Shown here: positions 1 through 8,493 of the stretch, piece after piece
Position numbering within the stretch: position 1 is the first letter of the stretch
Layout of the letters: every line of letters begins with the position of its first letter
DNA from: Ruminococcus_G sp050944435
GTDB taxonomy: Bacteria > Bacillota > Clostridia > Lachnospirales > Lachnospiraceae
Direction of reading: 5' to 3'
Length of the DNA stretch: 64,000 nucleotides
Assembly: GCA_050944435.1 (NCBI GenBank)
Contig: JBMNRB010000009.1
Span: 40,617-104,616 of the forward strand
Program-made: the position numbers and the translations under genes
Notes under the pieces: model-generated
Database searches by the model: none
What the model was told of the DNA's origin: nothing
The model's input: only the letters and a program-made list of their open reading frames with translations

Positions 1-2
1 CG

Positions 3-1109
3 CTGGGGATTACTCTGCTGTTATGGTTTCTCAACCGTTTTGTATGGAAACAGAACAGTCTGTGGATCTGTGATCTGATCACGGCCTCCCTGCTGGCGAC
101 AGACCTAATTTCCGGTGTGCTGGGAATCAACAATTTATCCTACGGTTTTAATATGTCACATTTGATAAAATCCGGAATCTGGATTTTGTCATTCTTTATT
201 TTCTGGATACTGAGCAGAAAATGTACTGCATCTTTTTCAAAGGCAAGACTTGCTTTTCTTGCCGCCGCCATACTTTTCTCTCCCGCGGCCTTTTTCGGCA
301 TCTTATGGGCGGTGGATGAGAATCAGAAACTGGTACTGGAGGAATACCAGGGGGAGGATTTCTCCTATTTTGCCATTGTACAGAAAAAAGGCGGCGGCAG
401 CGGCCTTATCAATGAGCGGGGACAGGAGGTCATTCCCTGCGTGGTGGAATCTTTTTATGAAGATCATGCGTATCCGGGAACCCATCTTTTCCGGCTTTAT
501 GAAACAACCGGAGATTATATGATCAACGAAAGAGGAAAAATACTCTGTGACGAATACACTGGATATGACTTTCTGGAAAAGGAAGATTTGATCCTGGTTT
601 CAAAATCAGTTCACGGCCAGCGAAAATACGGCGCCATAAATCCTGAGGGCCGGGAAGTAATCCCACTGCAGTATGATACAAAGGATCAGCTGATCGAGGC
701 AGAAAACATTGACATCAGCACAGACGGCACAAATGAAGATTCCTTCGAAGAAAACAATCTTTCCGTTATTGAGAGCGGAGAAAAAGAAGGCGTTGTCAAC
801 ACAGATAATGAGATCATCCTTCCGGCTGAGTATGACGCTGTTGCCTTGACCGACAACGGTTATATTCTTGCAGACCGATATGAACTTATCGACGATGAGG
901 TTGTAAAATTACAGTCACTCCTTGATCAAAATGGAACTGTTCTGATTCCTCCGGCCAGACAGACCATTAATCCCCAGAATGAAAACGGATGGATCCAGGT
1001 GGAAAATAGTGATGACGGCATATACTTTCTGGATAAAAATCTTAAAAAAGTTCTGGATCTGGGAACACAGTATGAATGGGCAGGTGAATTTCACCGGGTT
1101 TCCCGGTAA
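3..1109 (+). CDS. WG-repeat membrane protein, 5' end outside window
   Basis: The frame is open from the first bases of the window, so the start lies upstream; the GTG at 117 is only an internal candidate. The visible N-terminal part is hydrophobic, with two or three likely membrane segments. The rest is an extracytoplasmic-type region with at least three WG/KWG-like repeats of the form 'G-x-I-N-x-x-G-x-E-V-I-P', around 400-450, 640-690 and 790-840. WG repeats form beta-propeller-like domains and are common in Lachnospiraceae surface proteins; no enzymatic role is known to me. A perfect hairpin follows the stop. The substrate or partner cannot be told from sequence. Confidence 0.7.
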   Translation: MGITLLLWFLNRFVWKQNSLWICDLITASLLATDLISGVLGINNLSYGFNMSHLIKSGIWILSFFIFWILSRKCTASFSKARLAFLAAAILFSPAAFFGILWAVDENQKLVLEEYQGEDFSYFAIVQKKGGGSGLINERGQEVIPCVVESFYEDHAYPGTHLFRLYETTGDYMINERGKILCDEYTGYDFLEKEDLILVSKSVHGQRKYGAINPEGREVIPLQYDTKDQLIEAENIDISTDGTNEDSFEENNLSVIESGEKEGVVNTDNEIILPAEYDAVALTDNGYILADRYELIDDEVVKLQSLLDQNGTVLIPPARQTINPQNENGWIQVENSDDGIYFLDKNLKKVLDLGTQYEWAGEFHRVSR

Positions 1110-1127
1110 AATTAATACATAAAGAAA

Positions 1128-1165
1128 GGGCTGTGAAAAAATGATTTCACATTTTTTCACAGCCC
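1128..1165 (-). terminator. Terminator of rubrerythrin gene
   Basis: A perfect 16-bp inverted repeat (1128-1143 with 1150-1165) has a 6-nt loop. Read on the minus strand it is followed by a T-rich tract (TTTCTTT), so it suits the rubrerythrin transcript. On the plus strand no T-run follows, though the hairpin could still end the WG-repeat transcript. Confidence 0.8.
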
Positions 1166-1181
1166 GCTTCAATAATCTCAA

Positions 1182-1724
1182 TTATCCAAAATATCTCTTT
1201 AACAGACCTTCAAAAGCTTTTCCGTGACGAGCTTCGTCTCTTGCCATTTCATGAACGGTATCATGGATAGCGTCCAGATTAGCAGCTTTGGCACGTTTTG
1301 CCAGATCAAATTTACCTGCTGTTGCTCCGTTTTCAGCTTCTACTCTCATCTCCAGGTTTTTCTTGGTGCTGTCTGTTACAACTTCACCCAGAAGCTCTGC
1401 AAATTTAGCAGCATGCTCTGCTTCTTCGTAAGCTGCTTTCTCCCAGTAAAGGCCGATTTCCGGATATCCTTCTCTGTGAGCTACTCTTGCCATAGCCAGG
1501 TACATACCAACTTCTGAGCATTCTCCGTTGAAGTTTGCTCTCAGGTCTTCGATGATATCTTCGCTGACACCCTGAGCAACTCCTACTACATGTTCTGCAG
1601 CCCAGCTGCGCTCTGCTGTCTGCTCTACAAATTTATCTCCCGGCACTCCGCACTGTGGACATTTTTCCGGTGCTGCATCTCCTTCATAAACATAACCACA
1701 TACACTACATACGAATTTTTTCAT
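1182..1724 (-). CDS. rbr: Reverse rubrerythrin (rubredoxin domain first)
   Basis: About 180 residues. The N-terminal rubredoxin-like knuckle has two Cys pairs (CSVCG and CPQCG) that bind one iron. A ferritin-like four-helix domain follows, with the E-x-x-H di-iron motifs (EEAEHAAKF and DEARHGKAF). This domain order is that of the 'reverse rubrerythrins' of clostridia, which reduce H2O2 and O2 with NADH-derived electrons in the cytoplasm. Two in-frame ATGs exist (1730 and 1724). The AAAGGAG site lies 3 nt from the first and 9 nt from the second, so I choose 1724. A PerR-type box sits just upstream and perR is the next gene upstream, consistent with peroxide induction. Confidence 0.93.
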   Translation of the reverse strand: MKKFVCSVCGYVYEGDAAPEKCPQCGVPGDKFVEQTAERSWAAEHVVGVAQGVSEDIIEDLRANFNGECSEVGMYLAMARVAHREGYPEIGLYWEKAAYEEAEHAAKFAELLGEVVTDSTKKNLEMRVEAENGATAGKFDLAKRAKAANLDAIHDTVHEMARDEARHGKAFEGLLKRYFG

Positions 1725-1761
1725 TGCCATGTTCTCCTTTTCTTTATTTATTTTTCTTAAT

Positions 1762-1780
1762 AATAGTAATTATTACTATT
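1762..1780. promoter_or_regulatory. PerR/Fur-type box upstream of rubrerythrin
   Basis: A 9-1-9 perfect inverted repeat, AATAGTAAT-T-ATTACTATT, lies 38 bp upstream of the rubrerythrin start. Its size, AT-richness and symmetry fit the Fur-family box class, and a PerR-like gene lies next door. Binding by that protein is inferred. Confidence 0.65.
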
Positions 1781-1818
1781 TTAAGTTACCACATAATGTT
1801 GATAATGTCAATAGATAT

Positions 1819-2217
1819 TTAAGCAGTTTTCGTATTTTTTGCACAATCTTTACACAGCCCGTAAAAATTGGTCACATATCGTTCGATGACTCCGTCGAAA
1901 TTCTCCGAAGCCACTTCCTTGATATAATCGATGTTCTCCATCTCCAGATCTGTTACACAGTGACACTGTCTGCAGATAAAATGGTGATGGGGGTTGGTGT
2001 TGCTGTCAAAACGATCAGGTCCATTTTCAATGGTAATCTTGCAGATATCCCCGATATTTTCCAGAAGAGACAGATTTCGGTATATGGTACCGAGACTGAC
2101 GTTGGGATAAACCATCCGGATGTTTTCATATATGGTGTCTGCTGTGGGATGATCTTTCCGGCTCATCAGAAATTCTTTTATGGATTCACGCTGACGGCTG
2201 TATTTCAGTGCTGCCAT
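1819..2217 (-). CDS. perR: Peroxide-responsive Fur-family repressor PerR
   Basis: 132 residues, the usual Fur-family length. The winged-helix DNA-binding half carries 'HPTADTIYENI' (His23), and the dimerisation half carries 'RFDSNTNPHHHF' (Asp71, His77, His79) and 'CRQC...GLCKDC' (Cys82, 85, 122, 125), the structural zinc site. Asp90 sits where PerR has Asp104 and Fur has Glu, which favours PerR over Fur or Zur. PerR senses peroxide by metal-catalysed oxidation of histidines. A good GGAGG site precedes the ATG. A Fur-type box at 2237-2256 suggests autoregulation, and the second box in front of rubrerythrin suggests a two-gene peroxide regulon here. Confidence 0.88.
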   Translation of the reverse strand: MAALKYSRQRESIKEFLMSRKDHPTADTIYENIRMVYPNVSLGTIYRNLSLLENIGDICKITIENGPDRFDSNTNPHHHFICRQCHCVTDLEMENIDYIKEVASENFDGVIERYVTNFYGLCKDCAKNTKTA

Positions 2218-2236
2218 ATTCTCCTCCTTTCAATAA

Positions 2237-2256
2237 TAATAATTGTTATCATTATA
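2237..2256. promoter_or_regulatory. PerR/Fur-type box upstream of perR
   Basis: On the minus strand this reads TATAATGATAACAATTATTA. I count about 15 matches to the 19-bp Fur consensus GATAATGATAATCATTATC. It lies 20 bp upstream of the perR start, a position suited to autorepression. Confidence 0.6.
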
Positions 2257-2369
2257 ATACAGGATATTTTCCCATTCGTCAACTGTTAAATTCAGAAAAA
2301 CTCAAAATACTTAAGAAAAAGCTGGCTCTGCAGAGTGGAAGTTGCTAAAATATAATGATAACAGGGTCT

Positions 2370-2545
2370 AAAGGTCTGAACCTACATGAGCTTGCTCATA
2401 CGTGGGTGAAAGACTTTGGGACCCACCCCGATATGAGCATGAAAGTGGGATGGATATCCCACGATATGCGAATATTGGGCAGGATTGTGCGAGTGCGAAG
2501 CACGAAACAATCCGCAGGCATCATAGTTGGGGGCTTTTGCCCTCA
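2370..2545. repeat. Dense run of short hairpins (interspersed palindromic repeat or structured RNA)
   Basis: The gap between perR and the TPR genes holds at least five consecutive inverted repeats: TGAGC/GCTCA near 2387-2400, GTGGGT/ACCCAC near 2402-2426, GTGGGA/TCCCAC near 2445-2463, GGATTGT/ACAATCC near 2481-2515 enclosing GTGC/GCAC, and GGGC/GCCC near 2530-2542. No convincing reading frame fits. It could be a multi-copy palindromic element of the genome or a non-coding RNA/leader for the downstream gene. I cannot name a family. Confidence 0.5.
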
Positions 2546-2556
2546 ACATCATATAA
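2526..2556 (+). promoter_or_regulatory. Candidate promoter for the TPR gene pair
   Basis: A perfect TATAAT at 2551-2556 has a weak TTGGGG at 2526-2531, with a 19-bp spacer. It lies about 40 bp upstream of the 2595 start and at the edge of the hairpin block. Confidence 0.4.
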
Positions 2557-2594
2557 TATAAGTGCGATAAAAACGAGGGGGAGAGTTTTAATTC

Positions 2595-3632
2595 ATGCCA
2601 AAAAAAATAAAAACAGCTCTGATCAGCATCTTCATCCTGCTGCTCCTTGCTATGCTTGTCATCTTTATCATGATTTTTCTCCGGGTCAGAAACACCGGAA
2701 AATACAATGATCTGCTGTCGCTGGGAGAAAAATATCTGCAGGAAATGAACTATGAAGACGCTGCCATCGCTTTTCAAAACGCCATAAAAATTGATGAAAA
2801 GAAAGAAGACGGTTATGTCTGCCTGGCCCAGGTCTATGCGGCAGAAGAAGATTACAACCAGGCCGCCAGCGTACTGCTGATCGGCTATGATACCGCCGGC
2901 GCTACTGAACTTCTCCGGGAGATGATGGTTTCCATCTATCCCAGCGTCTCCTCCTCTTACCAGGAGGAAATTCGGCAGAGAATCGGCGATGATGCCCTGC
3001 CAGATTCCGATATTCCCGAAACACAGCCCGAAACGGAACCAACAGCCACAGCGACACCCACTCCGGCACCTGCTTTCACATTGACAGACCTGGAAGGCAG
3101 CTGGATGCAGACCGGATCCGACGATCCCATACTGCTCACCCTGGGAAGTGACGGAAGTCTGCAGTATTATGCTGTTGTCAGCCATGAAAGTGAATACAAC
3201 AGCAATTACACCCTGGAAGGAGAGACCCTGTGGCTGAATCTGCTGCCGCCGGATTCCGGCAGCACCGTCTCCGTTCCCTATCAGATTGAATTATCCGCGG
3301 AACAGAATACTGCCCTGCTGACCTTGACTCTGGATATCGGACAGACTTCTCAGAACCGGGATACCCTATATGGTATGGACGCCGTCATAGAAGGAACTTA
3401 TCAGCGCATGAGCTTTACAGACGAACAACTAGAAATCCTGAAAGAAAACCTGGGCGTTCCCCCGGACCTTAACGTCACCGTCACCCAGGGAGCACCCTCC
3501 TACTGGGACGGCGGAGGAAGATGGCTGGTTGCTGTCAGTTTCTATAACGGCAGCGAGTTTATCGCCGGCGCGTCTTTCGATCCCCTGACCATGGAAATGT
3601 GCAGAAATATCTATATGTACTCAGGTACTTAA
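2595..3632 (+). CDS. Membrane-anchored TPR protein with C-terminal beta domain
   Basis: 345 residues. Residues about 5-30 form one N-terminal transmembrane anchor. Next come one or two TPR-like helical repeats ('YLQEMNYEDAAIAFQNAIKID', then 'YAAEEDYNQAASVLLIGYD'). A Pro/Thr/Glu-rich linker (about 145-165) leads to a C-terminal domain beginning 'LEGSWMQTGSDD', which looks like a lipocalin-like or beta-sandwich fold. It is probably exposed outside the membrane. The next gene is a paralog in its first 130 residues but not after, so the anchor-TPR module has been duplicated and joined to different outer domains. A GAGGGGGAG site precedes the ATG. Function unknown. Confidence 0.75.
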   Translation: MPKKIKTALISIFILLLLAMLVIFIMIFLRVRNTGKYNDLLSLGEKYLQEMNYEDAAIAFQNAIKIDEKKEDGYVCLAQVYAAEEDYNQAASVLLIGYDTAGATELLREMMVSIYPSVSSSYQEEIRQRIGDDALPDSDIPETQPETEPTATATPTPAPAFTLTDLEGSWMQTGSDDPILLTLGSDGSLQYYAVVSHESEYNSNYTLEGETLWLNLLPPDSGSTVSVPYQIELSAEQNTALLTLTLDIGQTSQNRDTLYGMDAVIEGTYQRMSFTDEQLEILKENLGVPPDLNVTVTQGAPSYWDGGGRWLVAVSFYNGSEFIAGASFDPLTMEMCRNIYMYSGT

Positions 3633-3658
3633 ACATCTGGAAAAGGAAGGCTATGAAA

Positions 3659-5281
3659 ATGAAAAAGAACAGAAAAAACGTATTAATCGGCGTCTTCATC
3701 GTCATCATCGCCGCTCTGCTGGCTTTATTCCTGATGATCTTTCTTAGGATCAACAAAACCAGGGATTACAATGAACAGCTGTCCCTGGGCGACAAATATC
3801 TGCAGGAAATGAATTACGAAGACGCCGCCATTGCTTTTCAAAACGCTATTCAGATTAATGAAAAGAAAGAAACGGGACACATCCGCCTGTCCGATGTTTA
3901 CATCGCCACAGAAGACTACGATCAGGCTGCCGACGTCTTGCTGACCGGTTACGACGCCACCGGTGAAAGCGACCTGATCCGGGATAGAATGATCTCCATT
4001 TATCCCCAGGTATCTGACGATTATAAAGTAAAAATTGAAGAAAAAATCGGAGAAGTGGAATCTGAAACAGCTTCCGGTGATGAAAACGACGCGGAGCCAA
4101 CAGCCTCGCCCCAGGAAGAACCTGCTGAAAATGCCTTCACCGGAAGCGTGGTGGGAATGGACGATAAAATCTTTTACTGGAAATATAATGCGCAGAGTTA
4201 TGAACCCACCGGCGCTCTCGCCTACTTCGGTTCCGGCTGGCTGGCGGCCAATCAGCTTGTCTGCCGCGACGCAGACGGTACGGAACAGGTAATTTTAGAA
4301 TCCCCCGCCATGGGAGATACCTATATCTACGACTGCGGAACCCTGGGAATCGGCGGCGGCAGACTTTTCTTTGATATGCCGGATCCCTCCAGCACAGACG
4401 CGGCCCACACCAATCTTTTCTCCTATGCTCTGGACACCGGAGAAATCACCAACTACGGAGCCGGCCATTTAAAAGCGGTAACCGACGACGGCAGGGCCAT
4501 CGGCTATATAATGAACGGAGACGATACCCGTACGATTTTCATTACGTCGGAAGACGGCAGCCTCACCCCCCTTGTCACCAACGCCTTACAGTACCTGGAT
4601 TATCACGATGGAGCGATTTATTTCCAGCCCCAGGAATCCGGCGCTTTGCAGGCGACCCTGTCCTGCGTTTTTGTCGACACCCAGCAGGTACAGAATTTAT
4701 ATACCGCAGTGCCTGATTTCCCGGTAGACAGTTACTGTACCATCTCTCAGATCGCCTACCAGGGAGACAGAATCTACTTTGCATACGGTTCTTACGGCGG
4801 CACCGGCGGTTTCTACCAGGGAGGAAAGGTAGCCAGTGTCAATGCAGACGGTTCAGACGGACGCATCTCCTCCGGTTCTGAAGTTCTTAGTGACTCCCGG
4901 TTTCTGGTTACGCAAGACGGTTCTGCTATACAGGAAGATTCGGAATCTATATCAACCTATGGAACTGACCTGGCAGAATATTATACGTTGAACGGAAATC
5001 TGTACCATTATAATCGGGAGGCCGGCGGACAGCCGGATCTTTTGGTGGAACCTGCCGATTACGCCTCCTTCTCCGGCGGACTTTTAGGCGTATTCGACAG
5101 CGACGGGATACATCTGCAGGAAACCACTCTGGCCGGCGATAAAGTATATTACCGTATTGACTCCTGTATACAAAACGATTCTGTTTCCATCGGATGGCGG
5201 ACCGGATACAGCCGCCAGTATTCCGCTCTTTTTGAAAAAAATCTGGAGACTGGAACGGTGACGGAGATTTACCGGTATTAA
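3659..5281 (+). CDS. Membrane-anchored TPR protein with propeller-like outer domain
   Basis: 540 residues from the ATG at 3659, chosen because the AAGGAAGG site is 8 nt away; the ATG at 3653 is only 2 nt from it. One transmembrane anchor and a TPR-like segment are nearly identical to those of the preceding gene ('YLQEMNYEDAAIAFQNAI'). After an acidic linker there is a long domain with repeated short beta-strand patterns ('FYWKYN', 'LFFDMP', 'IYFQPQ', 'IYFAYGSYGG', 'LYHYN'). These resemble a beta-propeller of the DUF5050 or TolB-like type. It starts 26 bp after the preceding stop, so the two are probably co-transcribed. Possible role: surface sensing or binding; no enzyme motif seen. Confidence 0.72.
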   Translation: MKKNRKNVLIGVFIVIIAALLALFLMIFLRINKTRDYNEQLSLGDKYLQEMNYEDAAIAFQNAIQINEKKETGHIRLSDVYIATEDYDQAADVLLTGYDATGESDLIRDRMISIYPQVSDDYKVKIEEKIGEVESETASGDENDAEPTASPQEEPAENAFTGSVVGMDDKIFYWKYNAQSYEPTGALAYFGSGWLAANQLVCRDADGTEQVILESPAMGDTYIYDCGTLGIGGGRLFFDMPDPSSTDAAHTNLFSYALDTGEITNYGAGHLKAVTDDGRAIGYIMNGDDTRTIFITSEDGSLTPLVTNALQYLDYHDGAIYFQPQESGALQATLSCVFVDTQQVQNLYTAVPDFPVDSYCTISQIAYQGDRIYFAYGSYGGTGGFYQGGKVASVNADGSDGRISSGSEVLSDSRFLVTQDGSAIQEDSESISTYGTDLAEYYTLNGNLYHYNREAGGQPDLLVEPADYASFSGGLLGVFDSDGIHLQETTLAGDKVYYRIDSCIQNDSVSIGWRTGYSRQYSALFEKNLETGTVTEIYRY

Positions 5282-5335
5282 ATTTTAACCTTTACATTTT
5301 AATCTCCTTATGGTAACCTGAGAGTAATCAGGAAA

Positions 5336-5614
5336 AACACCGTGACGAAGAGAGTACTTCAGCAATGCGTTCCACAGAGAATTCCCGGAGGCTGAGAGGG
5401 ATGAACGGATGCTTTAGGAAGATGGCTTCTGAGAGGCGCACCGACTCGTATACATCCGGTATACGACAGGCTGCGACAGGATTCGCCTGTTATAGCGAGC
5501 GGGTATGACACGTACCCAGTGAGGTCTTTTGCCGTGAGGCTTAAGATGAACAGAAGTGGTAACACGGGCAATGATGACTCGTCTTCTCAGATTGGGAAGA
5601 TGAGTCTTTTTTTC
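5336..5614 (+). promoter_or_regulatory. T-box leader controlling metG
   Basis: The leader has the parts of a T-box riboswitch: an 'AGAGAG' element at 5350, a distal stem I region with 'GGAGGCTGAGAGG' around 5387, AUG triplets at 5401 and 5409 that could be the Met specifier, and a T-box-like core 'AGTGGTAACACGGGC' at 5555-5569. An 11-bp terminator stem (5576-5586 with 5596-5606) and T-tract follow. T-boxes bind uncharged tRNA and prevent termination, so methionyl-tRNA synthetase rises when tRNA-Met is uncharged. A weak promoter (TTTACA at 5291, 17 bp, TAACCT at 5114+200 i.e. 5314) may drive it. Which AUG is the specifier needs structural alignment. Confidence 0.9.
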
Positions 5615-5642
5615 TATGATAGGAAAAGGAGGAATCATTGAT

Positions 5643-7595
5643 ATGGAAAAACAAAAATATTACATGACGACGGCCATCGCCTACACCTCGGGGAAACCCC
5701 ACATCGGCAACACCTATGAGATCGTGCTGGCAGACAGCATCGCCCGCTTTAAAAGACAGCAGGGCTACGATGTATTTTTCCAGACAGGAACCGACGAACA
5801 TGGACAAAAAGTAGAGCAAAAAGCCGCTGAGAAGGGAGTAACTCCCAAAGAATTTGTGGATGAAGTAGCCGGAGAAATCAAACGGATCTGGGATCTGATG
5901 AATACGTCCTACGACAAATTTATCCGCACCACAGACGAAGACCATGAGGCTCAGGTACAGAAAATTTTCAAAAAACTTTACGATCAGGGAGATATCTACA
6001 AAGGATATTACGAAGGCATGTACTGTACTCCCTGTGAATCTTTCTTTACAGAATCTCAGCTGGTGGACGGAAAATGTCCCGACTGCGGCAGACCTGTCAC
6101 TCCTGCCAAGGAAGAAGCCTACTTCTTCAAAATGAGCAAATACGCAGATCGTCTCATTGAATATATCAACACCCATCCGGAATTTATTCAGCCGGTATCC
6201 CGGAAAAACGAGATGATGAACAATTTCCTGCTGCCCGGCCTTCAGGATCTCTGCGTATCCAGGACTTCCTTCACCTGGGGTATTCCCGTATCCTTTGACC
6301 CCAAACATGTCACCTATGTCTGGCTGGACGCCCTGACCAACTATATCACCGGTATCGGCTACGACTGCGACGGAAACAGCTCCGACCTTTTTAAGAAAAA
6401 CTGGCCGGCAGATCTCCATCTGATTGGAAAGGATATCATCCGCTTCCATACCATTTACTGGCCCATCTTCCTGATGGCACTGGATCTGCCCCTTCCGAAA
6501 CAGATCTTCGGTCATCCCTGGCTTCTTCAGGGAGACGGCAAGATGAGCAAATCCAAGGGCAACGTTCTCTATGCCGACGAGCTGGTGGAATTTTTCGGCG
6601 TGGACGCCGTGCGTTACTTCGTTCTTCACGAAATGCCCTTTGAAAATGACGGCGTCATCACCTGGGAACTGATGGTGGAACGGATGAATTCCGAACTGGC
6701 CAATACTCTGGGCAACCTGGTTAACCGGACCATCTCCATGTCCAATAAGTATTTCGGCGGCGTGGTGGAAAATAAAAACGTGTGCGAACCGGTGGACGAG
6801 GATCTGAAATCCGTTGCTTCCGCAGCCCGGGATAAGGTTGCAGATAAAATGGAAGGTCTCCGGGTGGCAGACGCCATGACCGAAATCTTCAACCTCTTTA
6901 AACGGTGCAACAAATATATCGACGAAACCATGCCCTGGGCTCTGGCAAAGGACGAAGAGAAAAAAGACCGTCTGGCAACAGTACTTTACAATCTGGTAGA
7001 AGGCATCTGCATCGGCGCAGAGCTTCTGGAATCCTATATGCCGGAAACTGCCGAAAGAATCCGCAGCCAGTTAAACGCTAAAAAACGTGAATACGATGAC
7101 CTGGCTGTTTTCGGTCTCTATCCTTCCGGAAATAAAGTGACGGAAAAACCGGAGATCCTCTTCGCCCGTCTGGACATCAAAGAAGTCCTGGAGAAAGTGG
7201 AGGCCAAAAAGGCGGCGGAAGCTGCGCCTGAAGAACCGGAAAGCCCGGTGATCGACATTGAACCCAAAGAAGAGATCACCTATGACGATTTTATGAAAAT
7301 GCAGTTTCAGGTAGGTGAAATCATCTCCTGTGAGGAAGTGAAAAAGTCCAAAAAACTGCTCTGTTCTCAGGTAAAAATCGGCAGCCAGGTACGCCAGATC
7401 GTATCCGGCATTAAAGCCCATTATAAACCGGAAGATATGGTGGGCAAAAAAGTAATGGTACTGGTAAACTTAAAACCGGCAAAACTGGCGGGCGTTATGT
7501 CAGAAGGCATGATTCTCTGCGCGGAAGATGAAAAGGGCGAACTCTCCTTAATGGTTCCGGAAAAGGATATGCCCGCCGGCGCCGAAATCTGTTAA
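5643..7595 (+). CDS. metG: Methionyl-tRNA synthetase
   Basis: 650 residues from the ATG at 5643, which has AGGAGG 10 nt upstream; longer readings would start inside the T-box terminator. It charges tRNA-Met with methionine in the cytoplasm. Visible motifs are the HIGH-type 'PHIGN' at residues 19-23, a zinc knuckle 'CTPC...CPDC' around 125-147, and 'KMSKS' at 300-304. A C-terminal Trbp111/EMAP-II-like tRNA-binding domain starts near 'FQVGEII' (about 555 on), joined by a Glu/Pro-rich linker. Length and domain order fit the MetG of Firmicutes with fused dimerisation domain. It is regulated by the T-box leader; tatD follows after 13 bp. Confidence 0.97.
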   Translation: MEKQKYYMTTAIAYTSGKPHIGNTYEIVLADSIARFKRQQGYDVFFQTGTDEHGQKVEQKAAEKGVTPKEFVDEVAGEIKRIWDLMNTSYDKFIRTTDEDHEAQVQKIFKKLYDQGDIYKGYYEGMYCTPCESFFTESQLVDGKCPDCGRPVTPAKEEAYFFKMSKYADRLIEYINTHPEFIQPVSRKNEMMNNFLLPGLQDLCVSRTSFTWGIPVSFDPKHVTYVWLDALTNYITGIGYDCDGNSSDLFKKNWPADLHLIGKDIIRFHTIYWPIFLMALDLPLPKQIFGHPWLLQGDGKMSKSKGNVLYADELVEFFGVDAVRYFVLHEMPFENDGVITWELMVERMNSELANTLGNLVNRTISMSNKYFGGVVENKNVCEPVDEDLKSVASAARDKVADKMEGLRVADAMTEIFNLFKRCNKYIDETMPWALAKDEEKKDRLATVLYNLVEGICIGAELLESYMPETAERIRSQLNAKKREYDDLAVFGLYPSGNKVTEKPEILFARLDIKEVLEKVEAKKAAEAAPEEPESPVIDIEPKEEITYDDFMKMQFQVGEIISCEEVKKSKKLLCSQVKIGSQVRQIVSGIKAHYKPEDMVGKKVMVLVNLKPAKLAGVMSEGMILCAEDEKGELSLMVPEKDMPAGAEIC

Positions 7596-7608
7596 AGGGG
7601 ATTATCCT

Positions 7609-8382
7609 ATGATTTTTGAAAGTCACGCTCACTATGATGATGAAGCCTTTGATTCAGACCGGGATCTGCTTCTTTCTTCCATGAAAGAGAACGGTGTGGA
7701 AACCATCGTCAATGTCAGCGCCAGCAAAGGCAGCTTAAAAAAAGTCAGCGCTTTAATGAGCGCTTATCCCTTCATCTATGGAGCCTTCGGGCTCCATCCC
7801 GATGAGGTGAGAGATATGACCGATGAACTTCTGGAAGAAATCCGGCTTTTATCCCGGCAGGATAAGGCTGTGGCAATCGGAGAAATCGGCCTGGATTACT
7901 ACTGGGACAAAGAGCACCATTCCCTCCAGAAGAAATGGTTCGAAGCACAGGCCCAGCTGGCCCGGGAGGAAAAGCTTCCCATCATCGTCCACAGCCGGGA
8001 AGCGGCTGCTGACACCCTGGACATGGTGAAGGGGTTCCGGGGCGAAGAAATCGGCGGCGTCATCCACTGCTTTTCCTACACGAAAGAAATGGCCCGGGAA
8101 TATCTGAATATGGGATTCTTTCTTGGCATCGGCGGCGTGGTCACCTTTAAAAACGCCCGAAAATTAAAGGAGGTAGTAGAGTATGCGCCTTTATCCTCTC
8201 TCCTTTTAGAAACGGACTGCCCCTACCTGGCACCCGTTCCTTACAGAGGCAAGCGCAACAACTCTGTTTATCTGAAATATGTAGCCCAGGCCATCGCCGA
8301 AATCAAACAGATCACCTGCGAAAAAGTGGTGGAGGCCACCAGACAGAATGCCAGAAATATGTTTCATCTTAATCAGAAATAG
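7609..8382 (+). CDS. tatD: TatD-family metal-dependent DNase/hydrolase
   Basis: 257 residues, the usual TatD length. Metal-binding residues are in place: 'SHAHYDDEAF' (HxH motif), 'GEIGLDYYWD' (Glu), 'IIVHSREA' (His), 'IHCFSYT' (His) and 'LETDCPYLAP' (Asp). TatD proteins are cytoplasmic TIM-barrel nucleases (3'-5' exonuclease and quality-control roles have been described). The metG-tatD order is common in Firmicutes, often continuing to rnmV and ksgA; those two are absent here, because a terminator and convergent genes follow. Confidence 0.93.
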   Translation: MIFESHAHYDDEAFDSDRDLLLSSMKENGVETIVNVSASKGSLKKVSALMSAYPFIYGAFGLHPDEVRDMTDELLEEIRLLSRQDKAVAIGEIGLDYYWDKEHHSLQKKWFEAQAQLAREEKLPIIVHSREAAADTLDMVKGFRGEEIGGVIHCFSYTKEMAREYLNMGFFLGIGGVVTFKNARKLKEVVEYAPLSSLLLETDCPYLAPVPYRGKRNNSVYLKYVAQAIAEIKQITCEKVVEATRQNARNMFHLNQK

Positions 8383-8408
8383 ACTTGTCTTCGTAATCAA
8401 TATCATCC

Positions 8409-8466
8409 AAAAAGCGGGATTGTTTTCTGCCGTTTCAAACACAGGCAAAAACAATCCCGCCTTTTT
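8409..8466. terminator. Bidirectional terminator between tatD and Gfo/Idh gene
   Basis: A 13-bp stem (8414-8426 with 8448-8460, core GCGGGATTG) has an A-run on its left and a T-run on its right. It can therefore end both the plus-strand metG-tatD transcript and the minus-strand oxidoreductase transcript. Confidence 0.9.
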
Positions 8467-8493
8467 GGCTTATGAGATACTTTTATCTTTTAT

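Noticed and set aside
1729..2289. 186-codon plus-strand frame over perR
   Set aside because: It is the antisense of the clear PerR protein and spans both PerR boxes; no ribosome site.
2382..3185. 267-codon minus-strand frame over the hairpin block and TPR gene
   Set aside because: Cys/Gly-rich shadow of the TPR gene linker region; no start signals.
5541..6629. 362-codon open frame antisense to metG
   Set aside because: It lies wholly across conserved metG motifs and the T-box terminator, has no family resemblance and is best explained by codon bias of the real gene.
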